Shown here one piece after another: positions 1-7,103 of a DNA stretch of 7,998 nucleotides (its first letter is position 1; every line of letters begins with the position of its first letter). The notes below the pieces were generated by a model. That model ran no database searches. It had not been told where the DNA came from and was given only the letters and a program-made list of their open reading frames with translations. Position numbers and translations under genes: made by a program. The stretch comes from an uncultured Lachnospiraceae bacterium (lineage in GTDB: Bacteria > Bacillota > Clostridia > Lachnospirales > Lachnospiraceae): assembly GCA_910578825.1 (NCBI GenBank), contig CAJTSB010000061.1:1-7998 (forward strand). Direction: 5' to 3'.

Positions 1-130
1 TGCCGATGACGTGGGAGGAGCGGTTCATGAGCAGGAGGGAGGGCATCTTAAATTTTCCGGTGTACTTGTCTAACTTAATAATTTCACATGGTTTTTTGTA
101 TGTCTGTTGCTGGTTATTGATGGAAAACAC
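1..130 (-). CDS. Tail-associated (Tal-like) protein, N-terminal fragment, runs off left edge
   Basis: About 43 codons of the next tail gene are visible and the rest lies beyond the window. The frame reads INNQQQTYKKPCEIIKLDKY and continues through MPSLLLMNRSSHVIG. I infer a tail tip or tail-associated lysin/minor structural protein mainly because the gene directly follows a Dit-like gene in the same direction. The start is uncertain. An in-frame TAA lies seven codons before the ATC at 119-121, and the only standard start between them is GTG at 128-130. That GTG abuts the purine-rich AAAGGGG, leaving almost no spacer. The ATC codon sits eight bases after AAAGGGG, an ideal distance, so a non-standard AUC start is possible. 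I give the GTG start because it is conventional. Product class is moderate confidence and exact function is unknown. Confidence 0.6.
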   Translation of the reverse strand, partial: MFSINNQQQTYKKPCEIIKLDKYTGKFKMPSLLLMNRSSHVIG

Positions 131-239
131 CCCTTTCTGAAAAAATTATATAGTTATGCAGTATGTACAAGTGTCGTAAATTCTGGTTTGGTTGTTAAAG
201 CATTGGTGGGATTGTCAAATATATTTCCCCAATGCCAGC
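131..239 (-). other. Intergenic gap between Dit-like and Tal-like genes
   Basis: This 109-base gap is unusually wide for a tail operon and AT-rich near the downstream gene. On the minus strand it holds a perfect TATAAT (145-150), but the best upstream TTG-containing hexamer (TTGTAC, 165-170) is only 14 bases away. A promoter is therefore possible but weak. The ribosome binding site AAAGGGG for the downstream gene lies at its left end. I see no small ORF with a ribosome binding site and no terminator. Confidence 0.3.
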
Positions 240-1055
240 CTAAACCCTTACGTACCGCGGCTCTCGATACTGGAGCTCAATTTCAATATCCCTGCCATGG
301 TCTGTCATAATTACGTTCGTCCCATTTACCAGTTTCAAAAAACTCCAGTTAAAATCATTGGGTCTTGCCAGTCCTTTGATTATGCCCATATCAGAATCCA
401 TGGTGACGTCCTGTGACATATTCTCGATTTTTATGGGTTTGTCAAGTATGGAATCTGCATTTCCATATGAAAAATTTCTGCCACTTCTACAGTTATCGAA
501 GGAGAGTGGTCTGGGATTGGTTGGTTTGTATTTTACTTTCATGATGGGGAGGATGTAGGTATCTATGTCGCTGTGGATGTTTAACAGAAATGGTTCCATA
601 AGTGCAATGGATGCTTTTTTTGTAATTACATCCGTAAAACCGTAAGCACAGTTTGAGGTCGCCGTCAAATCGAACCCAATTGTCCTTCCGGCTACCTGGT
701 GAGGCAGCGCATTGATGTTTACTTTATAAAAAATGTCCTCGTATCCTTCCTGGTTAAACTGTAGCCATCGGTATCCGTCTGTCTTTGCCAGCCATTTCAT
801 AATCATGCTTTCTTCATACTGGCTGAAATGTATGTCCTTGTTCTTGCATGGATTCTTACAGATAGAGAAAGTCCATGTAAGTGCAGAATTGAACTGTGAA
901 CCATAGAATGTAAAGGTATCCGTGCCAGGTGTTTTTATGGCATTGCATTCAATTTCTCCGCCGGAGACAGGCTGCAGACCTCCATCAAAAGAGCATATCA
1001 TACATCCGAAGTCGCTTGCGCGCTGTCTGTCAAATAAAAAATCTGTTGCATACAT
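240..1055 (-). CDS. Phage distal tail protein (Dit-like)
   Basis: A 271-residue protein placed immediately after the tape measure/coiled-coil pair and before the tail-tip gene, the usual Dit position in phages of Gram-positive hosts. Dit forms the ring that joins the tail tube to the baseplate or tip. Visible features match that family: an N-terminal FGCMICSFDGG segment (about residues 16-26), an aromatic-rich middle with MKWLAKTDGYRWLQF (about 85-100), then GRTIGFDLTATSNCAYGF (about 124-141) closing the N-terminal domain. The C-terminal half is probably a separate beta-rich domain ending YREPRYVRV. No signal peptide or membrane segment is present. The start ATG follows AGGTGGTGAT at a good distance. 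The Shine-Dalgarno overlaps the stop of the preceding 84-codon gene, with 13 bases between the genes, so the two are probably translationally coupled. Family assignment is from sequence feel and synteny rather than a search. Confidence 0.8.
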   Translation of the reverse strand: MYATDFLFDRQRASDFGCMICSFDGGLQPVSGGEIECNAIKTPGTDTFTFYGSQFNSALTWTFSICKNPCKNKDIHFSQYEESMIMKWLAKTDGYRWLQFNQEGYEDIFYKVNINALPHQVAGRTIGFDLTATSNCAYGFTDVITKKASIALMEPFLLNIHSDIDTYILPIMKVKYKPTNPRPLSFDNCRSGRNFSYGNADSILDKPIKIENMSQDVTMDSDMGIIKGLARPNDFNWSFLKLVNGTNVIMTDHGRDIEIELQYREPRYVRV

Positions 1056-1068
1056 GTATCATCACCAC

Positions 1069-1323
1069 CTATTGTTTTTGATTTGCCATAAAACTGTCCA
1101 GTTCGTTCCGGTAGGCTGTTGCGAGCTGGTCAAATTCATCTATTTTACGAATGTATTTTTCCTTTATCCGTTTCAGCTCGTCAATCAGGTCTTTGTATTC
1201 ATCCCGGTATCTTTGCAGTTCATCAAGGGAACTTCTTAAGCGCTGGTTGTCACGTTTCAGGCGTTTGTTTTCATTTGCAAGTATTTTTACGGTTTCTTTG
1301 TCTGTGTTTCTGTTAAATGGCAT
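1069..1323 (-). CDS. Small coiled-coil tail-module protein
   Basis: An 84-residue, highly charged protein that is almost one continuous predicted helix from about residue 10 to 80. Leucine/isoleucine spacing suits a coiled coil (for example ENKRLKRDNQRLRSSLDELQ). It has no cysteine, membrane segment or signal peptide. The ATG at 1321-1323 is preceded by AAAGGAAGA, a good ribosome binding site. It lies between the tape measure and Dit-like genes and overlaps the ribosome binding site of the latter, so it is part of the same tail operon. I do not recognise a named family. The position and fold suggest a small structural or assembly factor that binds the tape measure or tail tip, but that is inference. 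Confidence 0.75.
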   Translation of the reverse strand: MPFNRNTDKETVKILANENKRLKRDNQRLRSSLDELQRYRDEYKDLIDELKRIKEKYIRKIDEFDQLATAYRNELDSFMANQKQ

Positions 1324-1360
1324 ATGTTCTTCCTTTCATTTTGGGGTGTGAGATTGGAAC

Positions 1361-1386
1361 AGAGGGCAGTATATATACCACCCTCT
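1361..1386 (-). other. RNA hairpin in the tape measure/coiled-coil intergenic gap
   Basis: On the minus-strand RNA, AGAGGGTGGTA pairs with TACTGCCCTCT around a TATA loop: 11 pairs, two of them G.U. On the plus strand the same positions give A/C mismatches, so the minus strand is the folding strand. It lies in the 83-base gap before the ribosome binding site of the 84-codon gene. No T-run follows, so it is not an intrinsic terminator. It may be a transcript processing or stability element. Confidence 0.45.
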
Positions 1387-1406
1387 ATTCTGGTTTTGGT
1401 TTATAG

Positions 1407-4400
1407 TTATAGTGTTTGTGCGTTCTTTGTGAGCCTTCCTGCGCCGTCAGTCCTGTTTATGGATGCGTTATTAACAAACCGGATGTAATTTCCGTTATTT
1501 TGCATGTCATGGAACATCCTTTCCTTGAATTCGTTGTAGTTGGTGACGTTCGGAAGGGTAATGCTGTCGATGTTTACAATATTATTCAGATTTGTTCTTT
1601 CGGGCGTTGCAGTAAGGTCTGGAACGACGTCTGTTATGCGTAGGGTTGGAGCTGTGAGATCCCATATAATAGACTCCTGTTCCAGGGAAGCCTGTGTCAG
1701 GGAGTTTGATCCACGATAATCCTTAACAGGAATATCAGATTCGAGCTGGGAAAAGCCCGAATTTATTAAGATGTCTTTTTGGGAGGAAATACGTTTAAGG
1801 GAAGAATTTTCTAAAATGACTTCCTGCTTGGCGGAACCATTTTTCTTAGAATTGGAAGATTTCTTTTTGTTTTTGTTATTATTTTTCTTGTTGTTCTTTT
1901 TTGGCGTGCTCTTTTTAGTATTATTGTTTTTGGCACCTTCGCTGTTATCCTTCGTGCCGCTTAGGTTAGTCTTGTTATCCGCGATTGCTTTAATTATATT
2001 TTCCACATTTTTGCTTATGCTGGATGAAATGCCGGTAAGCAGGTTCTGGTTTTCTTCCTTATAGTCGTTTGCAGTTGCAATGTTGCTGAGATAGCTTGAA
2101 ATTATGCCGGCATTTTCCTGTGCCATTCTGTGGCCTTCTTCCACAAGCTCCCGGAAGTCTCCCATTTTCTTTTCCGTGAGTTCCCGGTATTGCTCATACA
2201 GCTTGTCGAGCATTGCCTGCTGGTCGGAGATGAGCCTGTTGTATTCCGTCTCGCGCAGGTCATCCTCTTTGTCGGTAAGTTCCTTCTGGAGCCTTTGGAG
2301 CTTTGCACGGCCTTCCTCCGACGTGTCGCCGGAATATGCAGCTATCTGCTTGCGGACAGTTGCGATGTCTTTCGTCTTTTGGCTGATGGTTCTCTGGTAG
2401 TCGTGCAGATCCTTTTCAGCGTTCATTGCCTCTTTTCTGGCGTTGATCAGTTCCTGGAGCTTGTCAAGCTCTGCCTGGTATTTCTCCTTTACGATGTCTG
2501 CAAGGGCGGACTCAAGGCTGTAAGTCTGCTTGATGTCATCCTGCCATTTCGTGTATGTTTCGCTGAGTTTCTTTTGCAGGTCGTCAATAGAATTGAAGGT
2601 GATGCCGAGGGTATTGCTGTGGAGGGTTTTGGAATTCAGCATGCGCCTGAGTTCATCGACTTGTGCCTTGTCCCTGTCCGCGTTATTCTTGGACGCGTAG
2701 TAGCTCGTGGACAGTGAGCCGAGCCGGGCAAGACCTGCCTCCGTGAGTTTACCGGTTTTCGTGTCGGTGCTTTTTTCGTGCGCAAACAGCCCTTGCAGAA
2801 ATTCCTGCTCCGAGATGATGCGTCTGATGCTGTCTGAAATGTCGTCAAACATGTCAAAGTGGAGCTGATTGATGGCATTGTTGAGCTCGTAGGTCTTTTG
2901 GTTGCATTCTGATATGGCAGTGTTTACCTGCTGTATCTTGTCGTAGGCATCGTACCATTCATCCGTGTATTCTGTAATGCTTGCGAGGCTTTTCTCAAGG
3001 TCTGCTTTTTCAGCTAAATGCTGGGAGAGGATATTTTGATTGATGCGTTTCTGGGTTTTATAATCGGATATGTTTACCTTTTTTCCCGCTGCCTCTGTTT
3101 CAGATATTTTGTTGTTGCTTGTGGACACATCGTAGTCGAACACTTGCACTTTTTTGTCGTAGTGTTCTGCAATATTGTCGAACTTAAGCTTGCTTGCCTC
3201 AACTTTCCATCTTTTGTAGTCCTGCTCTGCAGATTTTCTGTCGTCAATGGCCTGTTTGCGTGCCTTAAGGGCCTCATTATATTTGACGGCGGCCTGGTAT
3301 CCGGCAGAGTTTTCGGTGAAACGTGAAAGGTTGACCTCCTTGTTCTTCCGTACGGATTTCTGGATTATTTTGCGTTCCTTTGCCGTAATGCCGTCATCCC
3401 CATCCAGGTTCTGGTTCTTTAACAATTTCTTTTTTGCTGAACTAAAGGATTTTTTGGTATCTGTTTCTGCCTCCTTATATGCCTTGAGGGTTTGTTTCTC
3501 TTTAGCAGTCTGCTTGTCTATTATTTGATTCTTTTTCTTATAATTGGTTTTATTGTCAAGCTCCTTGTTCAGGAGGTCAATGGCGTTGCTGAATAGGTCC
3601 ACCTTCTTTGCCGCCTTGTCCAGCGGGAGGTTGTAAAGCTTTTTCGCGGTTTCCCGGAAAGAGTCCATGGAGTCCTGCGCCTTGTCGTACCAGTTCTGGT
3701 ATTCCTTTATCTTCTTCGCAAGGTCTTCATCCTCAATGGTATCGATGTCAAGCGCTCCGTTGCGGACTTTTTCAGCATACTTTTCATCCAGACCAACGGC
3801 ATTCGCCTTTTCCATGTTCTTGTTATAAACATTGCCATAGGTGGAGAGCTGGCTTTTGGCAAGGGAGGCGGCTTTCCGATAGTATATATTGAGGAATCCG
3901 CCTGTGAGCGCAGTCTCAGCCTGTGCCAGCCATTTGTCGAAGGAACTTTGCAGTCTTTTGATGAAACGTTCCAGCCAGTTGAAGGATTCCTTGAATTCCT
4001 TTTTTTCGGGCTGTTTGTTTGAGGATTTGTTTGTGCCTCCCTGTGTATTCCTGTTTTTTGGGGATGCTGCAGGTGCTTTTATTTGGAATGAAGTTATCGA
4101 TGCAAATTCATTTTTGACTTGCTCCCACGCAGCTTCTGGGGATATCCGGTAATTGCTGTTCAGTCCACCTTGAACTTTGTTCAGGAAACTTGCCTGTGCA
4201 GCAGCTCCAAGATATGCGTTTGCCAGTGCGCCCAAGCTTGCGATTTTATCGCTTGTATTCAAGGTGTTTGTGCTAAAGATTGTCTGATGCGCGATCAGGT
4301 CAGCCAGAGCAAATTTTGCATAGTCTGTCATATTTGACTGGTTGACAAATGCCGCCGACTGTTCATATGCAGCGTTTATAGAATCAGCAGAGTTTAGAGC

Positions 4401-6494
4401 ATAAGATGACTGCACGTTTGCAAGGTCTTCTGTGGCAAGCGATAATGCTTCCGCTTTGTTTTGTGAAATTTCCCTCTGCGCAGTAAGCGTTTCTTCTACA
4501 ATTTCTGTCGAGTCTGCTACGCCCATCGCGTCAAGCTGGCTGATATAGTAGTCTTTATTTGCCTCAGTTAAGTTTGCAAGAAAGTTGTTGCTGTTGACGT
4601 ATGCAGACGCAAGCTTGTTTGTTGCCTCTCTCACTTCCTCCATGGAAGAGCCGGCGTCGCCAAGTACGGACTGATACTGTTCCCATTCTGCGGTCTGTTC
4701 CTTCAGCCCGCTGTCCATGCCGGAAAACACGTCTGGGCTTATTGCCTCACCCGGATTTTCCTCTTTGTAAGACAGATTTTCGGAAAGACCGGAAATTCCG
4801 TTTTCCATAGAAGAGAGCTGGTCCTTAGAGGATTTGAGCTGGTTTATCTTTGCAATTAGGGTATCAATTTTTTCGACGTCATATGGACCAATGCCGAGCC
4901 TGGACAGGAAAGTGTCTGTGCCTTCTGTCTCATTAAATGTATCTCTGGTTAGATACCCGGATTCTGCAAGGGACAGGAGGTTTTCTTTCATGCCGTTTAA
5001 GTCTTCATGTTCGTTGCTTTCGAGGGCGTTCCAGGTTTCATAGAAAGGTAAGGTTGAAAAATCGTTATTAGGGATTGCATTACCTTTTGCCTGTGCATAT
5101 GCGTTCATTGCTACGGTAGCATTGTCTATGCCAGCAGTAACTTTTTGCCATAGAGTCAAGTCATCTTCCGTCAAAATATTTTCTTTCCAGAAAGCATCCA
5201 GACGGTTGCCATTATTATTATTTACCTCGAACCCTCTTTCATCGTGCCCATAGCCATCAAGCTGAAGTTTGGTATCTCCTAATGTAGAGTTGTATCTGTC
5301 TTTAAAATTATTCGCATTATTGTGTTCTTTCTGTTTAGATATATTTATTAATTCATCACAAAACTCACTGGCCGAAATCTTATTTTGCGCCAAAGCCTTA
5401 GAGAGGTTGTAATATGACTGTATTACATTTTCATCAAGAGCACCAGCCTTTGCCATTTGTAATAATTCTTCTTTGGACTTTTCAATATTTGGCGTATTAA
5501 ATATATCTTCAATCTGCATGGATTTCCAGGTATCCGGATCAACTTGTTGACAGATCAATGCGATAGCATTTGATATTTCATTATAAGAATCGACAATTTC
5601 CTTTTCATCAGGTGCCAGTTTATCATATGGAGTGTCTTTGATGGTGTTATAGAAGTCAGAAATATTACCTTTTAAATTTTCTAATTCTTGTATTGCTGAA
5701 AAAATATCCTGTTCGACATCTCCTATTAAGCTCTCATATTCTGAAATGTCTTCTTCTGAACCAGATTTATATGCCTTATCAAGTTCTTTCTTTAAACCTT
5801 TATAGTCTGCGATCATAGATGAAATATTATTGTTGTCGGAATCAAGAAGGTATAAATATTTATCATCATTTTGATAATCTTCTATAGATTCTTGTGAGAC
5901 ATCGTATTGTCCAAATTGTTTTTGAAATAAATCTGAAGAATCTTGTGCAACCTCTTTTTGGGTCCTTTCTTCTTCTCTGTCTGCCAAATCTCTTTGAATA
6001 CGGAGTTCTTTTGTAATCTCCTGTAATTCTGCTAATTCGCCCTCTTCAATATAGGATAATTTATCTTTTGTAAGTAAATCATTTATAGCCTGCTCTTGGG
6101 TTTCAAGTTCACATGAAATAGTGGATAATGTATTTTTAGCATTTTCATATACAGATAGGGATGTTTCCATTTTTTCCCTCTGCTCAGCAGTGGATACGGT
6201 TAGAACATCATATATTTTTGTGGCAGCAGAAATAATATCAGTTATGGGTTTAAATGTTTCCATAATAGCGTCGATTGGTATACCCGGAAGTGCTATGTCG
6301 ATAACACTGGGAATAATATCGTTAAGTAATATGGTTTCTATCTCATTTGTGGCAAGAAAAGAGCTGAGAGATTTTTTTTCATTATTTTCTTCCGTTTTTG
6401 CAGGTACAGTAGTAGATTTTGTAGGAGGGGATGCTGTAGTTTTTATATTATTTAAAATATTTATAATGTCTGCTAATTGTTGTTTATATGTCAT
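1407..6494 (-). CDS. Phage tail tape measure protein
   Basis: A 1695-residue, mostly helical and highly charged protein, by far the largest gene in the tail module and just upstream of the Dit-like gene. Tape measures set tail length, and 1695 residues at about 0.15 nm each implies roughly 250 nm. An N-terminal helix (1-20) precedes a polar linker, and a moderately hydrophobic stretch (about 57-95, IIPSVIDIALPGIP) follows. From about 860 to 1490 it is near-continuous lysine/glutamate coiled coil, including the segment AAYSGDTSEEGRAKLQ that I associate with large tape measures of Lachnospiraceae phages. A lysine/asparagine-rich tether lies at about 1515-1555, then a compact tail containing NIDSITLPNVTNYNEFK. 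No peptidase or lysozyme motif was recognised. The ATG lacks a close Shine-Dalgarno: AGGAC is 26 bases away, and an in-frame TAA sits six codons upstream. The first ~405 codons are far more AT-rich than the rest. Confidence 0.87.
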   Translation of the reverse strand: MTYKQQLADIINILNNIKTTASPPTKSTTVPAKTEENNEKKSLSSFLATNEIETILLNDIIPSVIDIALPGIPIDAIMETFKPITDIISAATKIYDVLTVSTAEQREKMETSLSVYENAKNTLSTISCELETQEQAINDLLTKDKLSYIEEGELAELQEITKELRIQRDLADREEERTQKEVAQDSSDLFQKQFGQYDVSQESIEDYQNDDKYLYLLDSDNNNISSMIADYKGLKKELDKAYKSGSEEDISEYESLIGDVEQDIFSAIQELENLKGNISDFYNTIKDTPYDKLAPDEKEIVDSYNEISNAIALICQQVDPDTWKSMQIEDIFNTPNIEKSKEELLQMAKAGALDENVIQSYYNLSKALAQNKISASEFCDELINISKQKEHNNANNFKDRYNSTLGDTKLQLDGYGHDERGFEVNNNNGNRLDAFWKENILTEDDLTLWQKVTAGIDNATVAMNAYAQAKGNAIPNNDFSTLPFYETWNALESNEHEDLNGMKENLLSLAESGYLTRDTFNETEGTDTFLSRLGIGPYDVEKIDTLIAKINQLKSSKDQLSSMENGISGLSENLSYKEENPGEAISPDVFSGMDSGLKEQTAEWEQYQSVLGDAGSSMEEVREATNKLASAYVNSNNFLANLTEANKDYYISQLDAMGVADSTEIVEETLTAQREISQNKAEALSLATEDLANVQSSYALNSADSINAAYEQSAAFVNQSNMTDYAKFALADLIAHQTIFSTNTLNTSDKIASLGALANAYLGAAAQASFLNKVQGGLNSNYRISPEAAWEQVKNEFASITSFQIKAPAASPKNRNTQGGTNKSSNKQPEKKEFKESFNWLERFIKRLQSSFDKWLAQAETALTGGFLNIYYRKAASLAKSQLSTYGNVYNKNMEKANAVGLDEKYAEKVRNGALDIDTIEDEDLAKKIKEYQNWYDKAQDSMDSFRETAKKLYNLPLDKAAKKVDLFSNAIDLLNKELDNKTNYKKKNQIIDKQTAKEKQTLKAYKEAETDTKKSFSSAKKKLLKNQNLDGDDGITAKERKIIQKSVRKNKEVNLSRFTENSAGYQAAVKYNEALKARKQAIDDRKSAEQDYKRWKVEASKLKFDNIAEHYDKKVQVFDYDVSTSNNKISETEAAGKKVNISDYKTQKRINQNILSQHLAEKADLEKSLASITEYTDEWYDAYDKIQQVNTAISECNQKTYELNNAINQLHFDMFDDISDSIRRIISEQEFLQGLFAHEKSTDTKTGKLTEAGLARLGSLSTSYYASKNNADRDKAQVDELRRMLNSKTLHSNTLGITFNSIDDLQKKLSETYTKWQDDIKQTYSLESALADIVKEKYQAELDKLQELINARKEAMNAEKDLHDYQRTISQKTKDIATVRKQIAAYSGDTSEEGRAKLQRLQKELTDKEDDLRETEYNRLISDQQAMLDKLYEQYRELTEKKMGDFRELVEEGHRMAQENAGIISSYLSNIATANDYKEENQNLLTGISSSISKNVENIIKAIADNKTNLSGTKDNSEGAKNNNTKKSTPKKNNKKNNNKNKKKSSNSKKNGSAKQEVILENSSLKRISSQKDILINSGFSQLESDIPVKDYRGSNSLTQASLEQESIIWDLTAPTLRITDVVPDLTATPERTNLNNIVNIDSITLPNVTNYNEFKERMFHDMQNNGNYIRFVNNASINRTDGAGRLTKNAQTL

Positions 6495-6556
6495 ACTATA
6501 TTTTAGGATTTATGGATTCTGTCCTGAATGAATCATAGGGAGTAAAGTGTATATTA
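6495..6556. other. Short divergent intergenic region between tape measure start and moron promoter
   Basis: This AT-rich stretch separates two divergent starts. On the minus strand it should carry the translation signals of the tape measure gene, yet the 20 bases before that ATG (CCATAAATCCTAAAATATAG) contain no purine-rich ribosome binding site. A TAAAAT at 6499-6504 (minus strand) resembles a -10 element, but the hexamer 17 bases upstream (TTCAGG) is a poor -35, so I do not call a promoter for the tape measure here. Confidence 0.35.
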
Positions 6557-6585
6557 TTGCATATGTTTAAATAGAATGTTATAAT
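6557..6585 (+). promoter_or_regulatory. Sigma-70/SigA-type promoter of the moron gene
   Basis: TTGCAT (6557-6562) and a perfect TATAAT (6580-6585) are separated by exactly 17 bases and lie about 40 bases before the plus-strand start codon at 6625. This is the best promoter match I found in the window. It faces away from the tape measure gene and against the tail operon, so the downstream gene can be expressed independently of late phage transcription. No obvious operator palindrome overlaps it. Confidence 0.75.
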
Positions 6586-6610
6586 TATGCGGAAAATTTA
6601 TATTTTACTT

Positions 6611-6617
6611 AAGGAGG
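6611..6617 (+). promoter_or_regulatory. Strong Shine-Dalgarno for the moron gene
   Basis: AAGGAGG is a full match to the anti-Shine-Dalgarno and sits seven bases before the ATG at 6625, which fixes the start of the zinc-ribbon gene. It is stronger than the ribosome binding sites of the neighbouring tail genes. Confidence 0.85.
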
Positions 6618-6624
6618 AAAGATT

Positions 6625-7080
6625 ATGAAAACCTGTCCAGGATGTGGTGAATTATTAGGGGATTCTGTGAAATCATGCTTTAATTGTAATTACAATTATA
6701 CAATTGGGCGTATTGTTACGAATGAAGAAAGAGAACTTGAAAAACAACGGCAATTACGAATGCAGGAAGAAAAAGAAAAACTCAGAAAGAAAAAGGAAGA
6801 ACTAAGAAAGACCCAACTCGGTAAAAATCCTCTATATGAATATCAAACAGTTGTTATTAGTGATTGTACGGATGGCAGACCAGATGTAGATGAGATGCAA
6901 AGCACGTTGGACAAATTATCAGAGGAAGGTTGGAGGCTGCACTCTATTGTAAATACGGAAATTGGAAATACTCTGAGGGATTTATTAATTAGGGATCGTG
7001 CAGAAGTAATGTTAAGTGCATCCCAGATGCCTCCAATGAACCAAATTATTTTAGTTTTTGAGAGATGCATTAAGGCATAA
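6625..7080 (+). CDS. Zinc-ribbon plus DUF4177-like protein (phage moron)
   Basis: A 151-residue cytoplasmic protein encoded against the surrounding tail genes. Residues 4-21 form a zinc ribbon, CPGC (Cys4, Cys7) and CFNC (Cys18, Cys21) with ten residues between. Residues about 33-66 are a charged lysine/glutamate/arginine helix, probably a coiled-coil linker. From YEYQTVVISD (about 72) onward it resembles DUF4177: an opening beta strand, a helix with LDKLSEEGWRLHSIVN (the E/GW.L signature, about 94-110), and a final strand QIILVFERC. Small proteins joining zinc ribbons to DUF4177 occur in Firmicutes, and their biochemical role is not known to me. The gene has its own promoter and strong Shine-Dalgarno, is very AT-rich, and is inserted between tail genes, all typical of a moron expressed in the lysogen. 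I saw no clear terminator after it on the plus strand. Confidence 0.8.
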   Translation: MKTCPGCGELLGDSVKSCFNCNYNYTIGRIVTNEERELEKQRQLRMQEEKEKLRKKKEELRKTQLGKNPLYEYQTVVISDCTDGRPDVDEMQSTLDKLSEEGWRLHSIVNTEIGNTLRDLLIRDRAEVMLSASQMPPMNQIILVFERCIKA

Positions 7081-7103
7081 TGAGTGTTATATTGTAAGGT
7101 TTA

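Noticed and set aside
1361..1386. Intergenic hairpin as a terminator of the tape measure gene
   Set aside because: It has an AU-rich apex and is followed by GTTCCAATC with no T-run. The operon is expected to continue into the tail-tip genes.
1771..2064. Plus-strand 97-codon frame rich in leucine and phenylalanine, like a membrane protein
   Set aside because: It is the antisense of the lysine/asparagine-rich tether of the tape measure gene; AAA/AAG/AAC codons read backwards give Phe/Leu. No ribosome binding site or promoter was seen.
2130..2717. Plus-strand 195-codon frame inside the tape measure gene
   Set aside because: Antisense shadow of a long coiled-coil coding region with higher G+C. 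No Shine-Dalgarno and no domain sense in the translation.
6121..6531. Plus-strand 136-codon hydrophobic frame ending just before the moron promoter
   Set aside because: It is antisense to the tape measure N-terminus, whose open frame is continuous through the area. No ribosome binding site was found.
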